A model generated the notes under the pieces. That model ran no database searches and was not told the origin of the DNA. It saw only the letters and a list, made by a program, of their open reading frames with translations. Below are positions 52,201 through 62,710 of a stretch of 64,000 nucleotides of DNA, one piece after another; the stretch's first letter is position 1, and every line of letters begins with the position of its first letter. The stretch is from Globisporangium splendens (taxonomy: Eukaryota; Oomycota; Peronosporomycetes; Pythiales; Pythiaceae). Location of the stretch: positions 143,078 to 207,077 of the forward strand of contig VFIW01000085.1 of assembly GCA_006386115.1 (NCBI GenBank), read 5' to 3'. The position numbers and the translations under genes are program-made.

Positions 52201-54503
52201 GGAATGCCCAGAAGCACTTTCTCGACTGTGCACGAACTTCTGCTAATGCGTCGTGGAGAATCACCGGCAAAATCGACAAGAACATTTCGGAATGCCTATC
52301 CAGAAACAAAAACGCAGTAATGACACAGTCAGCGTAAAGTAACAGCAATATTCGCACAGCATGATCACATACTTGCTTAGGTGGCTGGAGCTCCAGCGTT
52401 GCAGCGTGAGCGTCAAGTATTTCACACAGTGAAGACGCAGCACCTGGTTTCTTGATTTCGCGCCTTCCATGAGTCTATACCACAAGTGCAAGGAGGATAC
52501 ACACATTGTTAGCACTTGCTCGTTTCTTTCCACACGCACCAAGCCAATCTCACGTACTTGGAGATGAATCTTGCGTATCCGTTCTTCGTGCTCTCAATAA
52601 CTCCGCGGATGCAGGTGTCAGCAGACGTCGAAATGATCTGAATCGTGACGTACGTCGCTTTCAGCAATGTGCCGAGCACGTACTCGGCATGCAAGTTGAA
52701 ATCATCGCGCAACACGTTGGCGAGCACTTGGATCGTCTGGCACGCTTCTCGAGATACCGAAGACCGAAGATCAGCCACTTGTTCACATAGACGTTCGCGG
52801 ACTGTTCGAACACCTTGGGACAACGCCGTCAGGGTCGCGGCATCCTGCGCTTGGCCGCAAGTGTGTGCTAGTTCCTGCAATTTCTTCAATCCATCCACGC
52901 GTTTGGACCAATCGTTGTCCAACTGAAGCTGCTCAAAGATCGTCGCGATTTCTCGCTGGATGTCCTTCTCTGATACACCGCTTTGGCTGTTTGCTTGCTC
53001 GGCACCCCCGCACAAGCTCTTGTCGCTTTTTGTACTGGTTGTCGACGATTGTGACGGCGAAAACTCGCCACCGACGATGGCTTTTGCTGCCACGGCGCTG
53101 CTCAACTCGCGCTGTCGGATCGACTCGAGGTACCTCGCCATCGACGACGAAGAAGCAGGTTGCTTGAGATCATACGACGACAAAATCGACGTCAACGAAG
53201 ACGAAGAAGATAACGGATACGCTATAGCTGAGGTTGTTGCAGCGGTTCCCCTGCCGTCGCGACCCTGGATTCCTTGGAACCTGTCTGTGAGCATCTTCAT
53301 GTGGGCACTTCGAATGTGCTTTGATTCCAAATCGCGCTATGCATGCAAGCACGAGTGATAAGGTTCGATTCGGTTAGCAATTGCTGTCAAACTCGTGCGC
53401 AGCAGAGAAAAAATAACGGGAAAACGGTACCAGAAGCGAGTTTCCGATGTGGGCGTAGAATTTCTCGAGCGTCTGGATCGCGGCATCGCGAACTTCTTTC
53501 GCCGAGTCTTCGAGCAGTTTGATGATCTAGGAATACAGCAAAAGTTACACCAGAAGCGCATGCGTGTGAGTAGCCATTTCGTCACTGAGCACACTGAACG
53601 ATCGTTTAACATACATCGCCAAGCACTTCGTCTTTCATCGCGGTGAACTGATCGTGCTTCTCCAGGCAGCGCCAAATACAATGAAGAGTCTACAGGATGC
53701 GCATGAACCATACGACACACAATCGAATATAACCATACGGTAAGCAACCGCAACTCCTTTCCAGCGCATTTACTCGTGATAAAGCTAATGCACTTGATAC
53801 GTACCTGTTCTCTGGTGCGCCAATTCTTGTGTCCTGCACATGGCTGCACATCGAGCAAAAGCGTTTGTATCGCAAGCACGTAAGCACCATAATTCCACAC
53901 GACGCATCGCTTTTCATGTACAGCAACACGTACCAGCAATTTATCCAGTACGGTCGCCAAATCGAGCACGTTGGTGAGCTGCACGACGACATCCACGGCT
54001 TTCTCTCGCACAGGGAGCTGCCAAAAGTCATTCGCAACCACAAACCACTCTTCAATAAACAGCACTTCACGATCATATAAACACCAACATGAGTTTCTGC
54101 ACCTTACCTTACTGTCTCCGAGTTTTTCCACGAGGTTGAGCCAGAGCAGCTTGAAATACGCGCGCACCGTTTGCTCCGACGCGCTCTCGAGCACGATCTC
54201 GAGAATTTCGAGCGCCGAGCTCACCACTTTCGAGTTGTGGTCGCGCAGACACGGCAGCACGTCGGGGATCAGCGCCGCCAGTTCCTCCGCAGACACGTCG
54301 TTCGGGTGCGCTTTCCTTAAAAACTCGACGAGCGACGTCACGCCCACGAGCCGTTTCTTGATCGCTGCAGAAAACGGTCAGAAAGACGCCCATAGAAGTC
54401 GGGAAAACAGTGTTAGAGAGTGCGATGGCGTGCGCTTACACTGCGCTTTGTATAGAGCCGCACCTGAGGACCGCAGCAGCGCTGCTATCTCGTCCAGCGC
54501 CAT
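49281..54503 (-). CDS. CLASP-type (CLIP-associating) TOG-domain protein, many exons
   Basis: A microtubule plus-end rescue factor with HEAT/TOG arrays. About 14 exons with introns of 50-100 bp. Exon 1 MALDEIAALLRSSGAALYK (ATG 54503). TOG1-like exons: KKRLVGVTSLVEFLRKAHP, LVEKLGDSK, LPVREKAVDVVVQLTNVLDL, TLHCIWRCLEKHDQFTAMKD, IIKLLEDSAKEVRDAAIQTLEKFY. The large CLASP N-terminal domain: DIQREIATIFEQLQLDNDWS, RVDGLKKLQELAHTCG, LRSSVSREACQTIQVLANVL, EYVLGTLLKATYVTIQIIS. Ser/Pro/Arg-rich linkers (SGSKASSTSSVSGPRR) hold SxIP-like candidates. A later TOG-like block (LEDAISSLESNSWSIRMDAV, FIKHMGDAHYRVAQAV) is followed by a C-terminal CLASP block to TGA 49281. Not every splice phase was verified. Exons at 52034-49986 and 53330-52509 are the longest. 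Confidence 0.8.
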
Positions 54504-54791
54504 CCTAATGAGCGCGCCTTGCTCGCTTCTTCTTGTTGTCGTTCGTTCCGCGGCGCCGTTCTGTCCTGCGCGCTAAAACAAGGGTCTGTTGCGATTTTTG
54601 AATAAAATACAGGGGCTACTATTATGTGCGTCAATATTATCCGGGAGCATCCGGACTCACATATGCAATTACATAGGTTCGCTGGTGGTGTGTGAGGTGG
54701 CACCAATGGGGAAGTGCCAACACAGATGAGTTTCGGAATATGCAGTTCAAGAGGTTATGCTTTTCAGCAGATTCTGATGACGCTGCTGAAT
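54504..54791. other. Bidirectional promoter CLASP / ELMO-domain gene
   Basis: Under 300 bp separate the two divergent start codons, so they share a promoter region. No named element. Confidence 0.45.
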
Positions 54792-56429
54792 ATGCAGATG
54801 GGGGATCTCATTTCCCGATTGTCGCGCGCGCATTGCGTTAACAGGATGACGGCGAGCGCTGTGGTTCGCCGCGCCGCGAGGGAGAACGAGGGCTTCGTGC
54901 GCCGCGTCTGGCGCTGGGTCAAGAACACCATATGTGCGTCCTTGCGTGTCCCGCGCCTGTGTGTATGTTTTGTACTGAGTTGGCGTGCAAACTGATGCTG
55001 TTTTGCTTTGCTTATCATCATGCAGGGCAAATGTTTTTCGGACAAAGCGAGGTGCAGCGGATCTGCACGCCGATGGGGAACCAGGTGGACGAGCAATCGC
55101 GCATCGTGCGCTTCCGAACGAGTCTGGCGCTCTCGAATGCGCTGGTGAAGATCTGCAATGCGGTGTTTGACTTTGAAGCGTTTCCGGTACGTTCTTGTAG
55201 TTGCTGCTGTTGGCGCTATCTGTGGTTGTATTTCAGCAAGATAAGCTGGCTCTGGTTTGTGCTGCTTGCTGTTTGGTTGTGGGAGAATAGATGGAGACCA
55301 TTTTGACCGAGATGATCAAGCGATTGAGTCTGGACGCAAAGAACACATCGTACGTGTCCACTTTTGTTATTGCCTTCTCGAAAAGGAGACGATTCTCGAG
55401 CTAAATTACAATGTTGTGTTTGCCCACATAACAGACTGATCTCCAACGTACGCGGTTGTTTGGATCGCTGCAACTATGTGAATCGCGTATACAATCGCGT
55501 GCATGCTCTACGCGACGAAGCTTTCGATTCTAAGAACGCAAAGCACGAGGTGCAGAAGAACTTCTCTCCCTTTCCAAGTGCATATTGCTATTATAAAAAG
55601 TTCTGATTCGCGTTGTCTATGTTTGCTTTTTCAGGAAATGCTCGAGCAATTGTGGTCCAACTTGAAGCCAAATGTTCGTCGCAGTGGCGGCAGAATCACG
55701 AAAGAGTGGGGTGAAATCGGCTTCCAAGGTAACATGCGCACTGCCTTTGACTTGCATTCCAATCGAACCCATGCGCTGACAATGCTGCTTTTCCATGACT
55801 TCCTTGCGACTTTAGGAACGGATCCAATGTCGGATTTCCGCGGAATGGGCATCTTCTCGCTGTACCAGCTTCTCCACTTTACTGGCAAATATCCAGTTGA
55901 AGCTCAAGCGTACGTCCCAATTTTGCTGCTTGGTGATATGTGCAATAGTAAAATCATCTGAAGGCAGCTGACCATGCGACTATCGTGTTATGGCATTGCA
56001 GTGCGTTGGCGGAATCGAATCATCCAACTCGGTGGTACCCATTCTCGGTGACTGGAATCAACATCACCAGGTACGTCCGAGCCATGGCTGGGATTCTTGA
56101 TATGGTTGGCATTCTACTTTTCGAGCGCTATCGTACGTCGTCGTCTGTTTGCTTAAACCATGTGCAGTTTTGTCATTGAGCTCATCAACGAACGATTGGT
56201 GGATTTCAAGTTGTACAAGTTCGCGAATCTGCAGAATGCCACACTCGACAGCAGCAACGAGAACGACGGACTCGAGGAGCTCCACGAGCTCTACAGCACG
56301 ATCTTCACGCGCTTCAACAAGCTCTGGGTGGACTCGAACCCGCGCGATGTGATGGCGTTCCCAACGATCTTCAATGCGCTCAAGAAAACGATCCGCAAAG
56401 AGCTCGTCAAGCGCTCGTTCGAGTACTGA
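54792..56429 (+). CDS. ELMO/CED-12 domain protein, 7 exons
   Basis: An ELMO-domain protein (ELMOD1-3 group), which act as GTPase-activating proteins for Arl2/Arf-family GTPases. ATG 54792 (MQMGDLISRL). Exons join through phases that hold: KNTI | WQMFFGQSEVQR..., then FDFEAFP | METILTEMIKRLSLDAK, | SLISNVRGCLDRCNYVNRVYN, | EMLEQLWSNLKPNVRRSGGRI, KEWGEIGFQG | TDPMSDFRGMGIFSLYQLLH, | ALAESNHPTRWYPFSVTGINIT, | SFVIELINERLVDFKLY. The core signature W(G/K)xIGFQGxDPxxDFRGMG and the YPFxVxGINIT motif are intact. The arginine in DFRGMG is the residue needed for GAP activity in the family. Ends TGA 56427-56429. Confidence 0.88.
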
Positions 56430-56685
56430 GTGCATGGTACCCAAAATGGCTACAATTTGCTTTTAGTGAAAAGGTTTTTAACATGTGCATGCAACTGAAA
56501 TGCCAGTCTACATAACTGAACGATACAAACCTTGCAGTTTGAAATAGTGTTTCTCCTCCAACCAATGCTGTGCGACTCCTATTTTAGCCAATCAGAGCTC
56601 TCCATTTGCCTCCAATGCATGTCAAAAGGACGCAAAGGCTAAAGAGCTCAAGCAGAAAACTAAAGCAGCAAGACAAGCAGGCAAG

Positions 56686-57270
56686 ATGGGTGGCCGCACG
56701 ACGGGCAAGAAGAACCTGCACTCGAAGAAGAAGGGCTACAAGCGCTCGCACGCCACTAAGAGCCGCGCGCGTGACATCGACCAGATCCAGGTGCGCTTTC
56801 TGCGCGAGACAGCGGAACGAACTGACGATGGCGTTGACTGACGTGCTTCCCAATGACTATTTTCTTCTTTTCACAGGATGATCTGAAGCTGGAGCAGTTG
56901 AAGGGAAAACCAATGGAGTTTGAGAAGGACGAAGATCTGCCAGGGTGCGTTTGCGTTTTGCATCGCAGGCGATTATGCTGACCTTGTGTGTGGGATGTTG
57001 CTTTTCGTTTGCTTTGCTAACGTGTACTGCGTGCATGTGGATGCTTGTTTTATTTGTAGTCTTGGTCAGTTCTACTGCACGCCTTGCGCGCGCCACTTTA
57101 TCGATGCGGTGACCCGCGACGTGCACTTGAAGACGAAGGTGCACAAGCGACGAATGAAAGACGTTGCGCAGAAGCAGTACACACAGAAGGAAGCCGAGCT
57201 CGGCGCTGGCAAGACGGTCGAAAAGTACACGCCTGCGCATCCAAAGGAGTCGGACATGGATGATTTATAG
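56686..57270 (+). CDS. BUD20/ZNF593-like C2H2 zinc-finger protein
   Basis: A small ribosome-biogenesis zinc-finger protein (yeast Bud20, human ZNF593) that shuttles with pre-60S particles. Three exons: MGGRTTGKKNLHSKKKGYKR...DIDQIQ | DDLKLEQLKGKPMEFEKDED | LGQFYCTPCARHFIDAVTRD. The single C2H2 finger is CTPCARHFIDAVTRDVHLKTKVH, with a basic C-terminal extension KRRMKDVAQK and acidic end. About 118 residues, the normal size. ATG 56686, stop TAG 57268-57270. Confidence 0.9.
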
Positions 57271-58462
57271 ACTCGTGATGGGTATGACGGTGGTGGCAAT
57301 TCGTGCTTGTTGCGAGCTGTCGTCAACGTCCTTTTCGTTCATGCATATAATTGCGATTCTGAATAGAGATTCCAGTTTATCTTATGTTTCATGTGTGAAT
57401 GAAATGAGTCTGTCACACTGTGCGATGGAGTCATTTTTGCAATGAGTATACCAGGAACGCGAATGAAAATCCGAAACACAAGTGACGTGCTCATTCTGCT
57501 CGACAGCAAGTCGGTAGAGCTACCCATCTTGAACACGACTGAAAGTATGCCACTATGGAAAAGTTGCAGTCAGTAGCCGCACTTGTTTGAGGGAGAAAAA
57601 AAGCAACGCTACACACCCAGCGATGGGAAACATCGACGCCGCCATTAGTTTTCGCCTGCAGACGAAATGGTGTCGGGTGCTGCACTATGCAGGTAACTGC
57701 AGTCGAAACACTTCTACCAGACTCTCGGAATTTCGATACTGCATAAGTAAAGAACTGTTACGACGTGAGAGCCTATCGAGATGAGACGACTACCGAGTTC
57801 AGCTACCAAGTTCACGGCAAGTGGGCAGGGAACTTGAAGGTAGCGCACGTCATCGTTTCTCTACAACAACAATGGGTCATCTGAGACTGCAACCAGCCAG
57901 CACCAGTCGTGGAGCATGAAATGATCGGGTTCGTTCTCGAAGCGCGGCGTCAGTAATCTCAAGTATTTCGCACTGGGAGGCTGAGTTCACACTGTCGTCG
58001 CGCATAATCGACCCCATGGAGCTGTGGTGGATGTTTACGCGGGCTGTTTCCAGCTCGATTGTAGTCGGATTTTGCCCCTTCTCACCCAAATTCACCCCTT
58101 TTTGTGGCCAGTCCACCGTACACTCACATATGTGTCTAACTGAACTATAAAACCATCCTATGTATACTATACGCCTACTTTCTCATAACCCAGCACAATC
58201 ATACGTATACTATTTTGGCTTTGTCCCACATCGAAAATTCGAGGTCCAGTCGTGCGCACATGTCCCTAGTTCACGTCTCCAAACAGGCCAAACACCGGCT
58301 CAACCACCTTACTCTAGGACGACAGTCCTGGTCTCAACCATTTCAGACTCACTTGCGAATAACACGCCAAAAAGAGAGCCCGACCACACACCGATCACAG
58401 ACTGATAAAGGGACAAAGCAGCTCTCATCTGGTTCCCATTTCCTCTTCCAGCGACGCTTCCG
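57271..58462. other. 1.2 kb spacer
   Basis: No gene recognised. Short frames (for example 57587-57784 plus, 57877-58116 minus) lack coding texture. It includes the PRELI promoter. Confidence 0.4.
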
Positions 58463-59044
58463 ATGGTGCTCACGAACGAGACGAAGCACACGTACCCGTT
58501 CCACTGGGACGTCGTCACGCGCGCGTTCTGGAACAAGTACCCGAACTCGCTGCTGAGCCACGTCGAGCGCATGGACGTGCTCGAGCGCCGCGTGGACGAG
58601 CATGGCCGCCTGCGCACGAGTCGGCTCGCCAAGTGCACGCAGGGCAACCTGCCGTCCTGGGCCAAGTCCGTGCTCGGCACGTCGTCCTACGTGTTTGAAG
58701 AAACGGTGTGCGACCCGAAGACCAAGACGCTGGTGCTCAAGTCCACGAATCTGTCGTTCCGATCTGTCGCCACCGTCGAGGAGACGTGCGTGTACTCGGT
58801 GCATCCGGAGAACAACGACATGACGCTCTACCAGGCAGAAGCGAAGGTGACGGCGTTCGTGCCGATGCTGTCGAAGAAACTCGAGAGCTTCTCGGTGAGC
58901 CGCGGTGCCGAGACTGCGGCCAAGGGCATCCACGCCGTCGAGACCATCTGCAACGACATCTTTGAAGGCACGTTTGAGCCTGCGTACTGCGAGCCAGCAT
59001 GCGGCGCATCGTCCCCTGTATCTGCAACGGAGAAGAAGCACTAG
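58463..59044 (+). CDS. PRELI/MSF1-domain (Ups/PRELID) lipid-transfer protein
   Basis: A mitochondrial intermembrane-space phospholipid transfer protein of the Ups1/PRELID family (phosphatidic acid or phosphatidylserine shuttle, working with Mdm35/TRIAP1). Single exon, 193 residues, typical size. Motifs: HTYPFHWDVVTRAFWNKYPN, SHVERMDVLERRVDEHGRL, TSYVF-like VLGTSSYVFEETVCDP, LSFRSVATVEETCVY, then the helix SKKLESFSVSRGAETAAKG. As usual for the family, there is no classical presequence. Confidence 0.92.
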   Translation: MVLTNETKHTYPFHWDVVTRAFWNKYPNSLLSHVERMDVLERRVDEHGRLRTSRLAKCTQGNLPSWAKSVLGTSSYVFEETVCDPKTKTLVLKSTNLSFRSVATVEETCVYSVHPENNDMTLYQAEAKVTAFVPMLSKKLESFSVSRGAETAAKGIHAVETICNDIFEGTFEPAYCEPACGASSPVSATEKKH

Positions 59045-59632
59045 GCTGTTGTTATTTTGAAGGGTACGGACGCATTGTGGGCTCTGTAGAGCTTATGATG
59101 GCGTTCGTACGGCTCGTGTGTGCTTTATTTTGCTTTTATCGACTCTCCACCACTGAAAATGGCCCTCACAAACGCATCACTGGCGAAGAAGATGAACAAG
59201 AAAAAAGCGAACAAGGCGCAAGGAATTGAAGCAGAAAGATGTTATTTTATATGGCCATGAGGTATTCTCCGATGAATATACGTGCCCCGTGTGTGTTGTT
59301 GTCTCCATTTTGAAGCTGTGTCTTGCCAGATGTGCGTTCTTATGTGTAAGATTTGGTGAATGATCTTTTGGACACCACTGATACACGCAAAGACATGGCG
59401 CCTCAACACTGGAAGTCCTTCACTCGCTGATTTCTTCCCAACTTCACATCCACACCGCACACTTACTCAAGGCTTCTTTCTTTCGCCGCTCATTTGTTTC
59501 ATTTCGTCGTCATCGTCTGTTTTTTATCCTACAAAATCCCTGGTCTTGTTGCTGATGCTCGGCTTTCGTAGTCGTTGCTTTCTTCATCTATCGTTTGTCG
59601 TTTTATTTTATCTATCCACAAAGTCACGAGTT
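59045..59632. other. Convergent 3' regions of PRELI and PP4R1
   Basis: About 590 bp between two convergent genes. No gene; the 3' untranslated sequences probably overlap here. Confidence 0.4.
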
Positions 59633-62390
59633 TCACGCCACAGGATCCACGGAAACGTCCGCCACGTCTTTTGCTGTACTTGCTGCTGCTTCGCTGAGTT
59701 CAGACGAAGACGACACGTCCACCTGGACATCAACGATATCGACCGCTGGAGTGTCAGGTGTTTTGTTGGTTTCCGATTCAGATATTGCCGGTGTTGTTGC
59801 ATTCTCCACAGCCACTGTCGCGCTTTCTGATTCAGGTGCATCAGCAGACACAACTGTGTTTTGTTCAATGGCTGCTTCAGGCGTGCTCGTGGTAGCTGAG
59901 ACTTTTACTTCTTCGGTTGAAGTAGATTCCGTCACTACTGGCTCTGGAGCTGGTGCTTCAACGCGTGCTGGTAAAAGAGCGAGCAGCTCGTCAGCTGAAT
60001 GGTATTCAGTTGAAAGAAGTGCTTTGATGTCTTCTGGACACACATCGCAATCCTTTAAATAATCTACAGATAGAAAAAAAAACCAAAAACAAAAAACACG
60101 CATTTGTTTCATCAGTACGCAATTACCCCATTCAAACAAAACAAACCGCTTCTGTTCTCACCTTGATGTGCCAATACTGTCTCGGCAAAAATCAGGCGCA
60201 CGTTGGAGACAGGATCCGACGCTAACGTAAAAAATACAGCAGCAAGCTGTGTACAAAAGAACACACGGTTTTGCTCCAGCAAAGACGGCGACGAAGAGCC
60301 TGCTGGATCTCCGTCCGTCGCCGCAGGAGGCGGAGATAGGAATGTATCGCAAATCTTCAAATAGCTTTGTCTATCAGTGAAGTGCTTTGTCACCGCGAGG
60401 CTCACAAATTTCGCCACAACAGCTTCTAACCACTCAGGATTTTCGCGAAGCCGTGCAATCAGCAGCGGGCATGCCTGTTCAAACCCATGTAATCAGCACA
60501 TTAGCAAGGTTGCACGCAAATCATTTTCCCAAAACAAACAAAATAACAGAGGCAAGGACTCACATGGAAACTTGATTGTCGCACAACAGCAACAGGATCA
60601 GTAACCAACTTCATCACCAACGGGTAAATCACTGAAAACGTCGCTTCCATTGTGAAGATGCGGCACAACTGCGCGAGCTGTAGGCTGAGAACTTCTCGAA
60701 AACGCCACTTGGTGCCTTGGTCGAGCGAGTTGAACTCGGTCAGCACGGGCAAGTAGCTCTCTCGAAAAGACGGCGATACTTGCTCCAAAAAGTCAGCAAA
60801 ATGCATCATCGCACCAAGTTTGACATCTTTAACATCATGGAGGTAGCTGTCGAAAGCAGTCGAAAGCTGATTTTCCGTTGTCTCCTGACCAAGCACTCGG
60901 GCAAGTTCATGCAGTGAGTGGGCAAACGTGCGTCGGATCTTCCAGAACGTATCGTTGCTCAGCAGCTCAAACGTTGGCGACAATCTATGCCACTCCGAAG
61001 GACCCAAGATAGTTACAATTGCTGGGAAACTGAATGCGCAGTGGAACTTGATATCCGCTTCACCGCTGCCGCCAAGTTGATGCGATGCCGTTGTCGCCAT
61101 GCTCAAAAAATACTCTATCAGCTCATCCGTCACATGCTCTTTCTCCAGCGCCGCCAAGAATGGTCCCAGATTTTGGAATGCAGCCATGCGAACCCAACGG
61201 GAGGTATCCTTGATGAAGCTATCGAACAGTGGTATTAGCAATGGACCACGGTCCGACGGCGCCAGTGCATGCGCAATGTTGACAAGGCATTCAGCACACG
61301 CTTTCCGCACTCCCCAAATATCGTCTCTCGCAAGCCGTTGAAAGGACGGCACGAGTCGTTCCCGACTGAGCTCTTGGCCTGCGATCTTGCAAACATTCGA
61401 AAAGCTCTGAGCTGTCGACTTGCGCACGCGGAATACAGGATCTTCGGACAAAGAGATCAATTCTGGCACGCAAAACTGTTGGCAAAGCTCAGGTCCGAAA
61501 TACTCCGCGAGACCATTGTACAGTGCTACAGCTGAGATCCGAAACTGCTCGTTGTCGTCATCATGCGCGAGTGGGAGTACAATCGTGAGGATGTACTGCC
61601 CCTGATCTTCGTTTTTCACCAACGCCGCCATCTCAACAAGACTTTCGCTCGCAGCCGAGCGCACGTCGTGCTGTTCGTCCGATACCAATCTTGTGATCAA
61701 TGGAATCATAATGTCCAAGATCACGCGATACCCTGCATCATCGCCAGCATTCACGAGGAACTGGCACAGCGCAGGAAACTGGAATGCAACATGCTGTCGC
61801 ACAACGTACTCTACATCCGACACAAGTGGCTCCAGCAGCGGAATCAATCGGTCACACGTCGCTTGAAATCTAATGATCACATATAAAATAAAAAAAAGAT
61901 GGAAATAATCGCATCCAAATACATCAGACACATCTGACGATCAAAACCCTTTTTCCTTTGTGCACATAGCGCCATTCACTTACCCAATCGACTTCGCTGT
62001 ATCGTGGAGCATCTTTACGTGCATCACGCGCTGCAACGCGATGTTGCTGCAGACGTATTTGGTCACGCGGTCGACGTCGCTCAGGCTGTCATCGATCGCG
62101 AGATCTTCAAACGTCGGACCATTCTCCAGCTCGTTCCGTAAATCGCCTTCATCCTGCATATCCATCACAACATACAAACACAGACACTCATCCATTAGCC
62201 TCATATGCATTCATTCACTCACCCCCGCTATATTCACCATGTAGTCGGCGCGCAGACCAAAAACGTCCAGTCTCTCTGCAGCAGAAGGGTCCGGCGACAT
62301 GAACGATCCATGCGCTGGGCTAATACAACGCCATACGTGCAATTGTTCCCTATTGTATACATGCAAACGTACCAGCTCGTCGTAGTTCAT
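59633..62390 (-). CDS. Protein phosphatase 4 regulatory subunit 1-like HEAT-repeat protein
   Basis: An all-helical HEAT-repeat scaffold of the PP2A-A/PP4R1 type. Exon 1 is very short (MNYDEL, ATG 62390). Next come an exon with DVFGLRADYMVNIAG and the acidic segment DEGDLRNELENGPTFED, then DSLSDVDRVTKYVCSNIALQ (matching the PP4R1 start). The 470-codon exon of HEAT repeats follows (RLIPLLEPLVSDVEYVVRQH, PLITRLVSDEQHDVRSAASE, VPSFQRLARDDIWGVRKACA, and so on). Two further exons are a Ser/Pro-linked repeat (FTDRQSYLKICDTFL) and a C-terminal Val/Thr/Glu-rich tail ending DPVA (TGA 59633-59635). Splice of exon 1 to 2 is the least certain part. PP4R1 works with PP4c in the nucleus/cytosol; the assignment to R1 rather than another HEAT subunit is moderately strong. 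Confidence 0.8.
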
Positions 62391-62710
62391 CGTGTCTTAA
62401 CTAGCGCCCTTGGTCCTGCGCGCTTCCCCTTTGACCTCGTGCTCCCGAGCGCATATACAGTCAGCGGATGCAAGGCGAGGCTCGGCGCAGCGGTAGCGAG
62501 AGAAAATCCGAGTTTTTATAGGGCACACCATACGGGGAGAGCGAGAGCAGAGCAACAGAAAAAAAAAACCTTACAACAACACTACATAAAACCTTAGGAG
62601 CGAGGTGCAACTACCCTATAAAGTACGAATTGAATGCTCCATTTAAGTACGAGTTGCATTTTTCAGTGTGGGGTCGTGGTGCATTTGGGACTGGAGGTTG
62701 CACCTGCAGC
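62391..62710. other. Bidirectional promoter with repeated taaagtacga motif
   Basis: Shared upstream region of PP4R1 (minus) and the coiled-coil gene (plus). Two copies of the motif, ataaagtacgaatt at 62618-62631 and taagtacgagtt at 62644-62655, occur 26 bp apart, as at 37470-37507 and 41260-41300. Confidence 0.45.
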
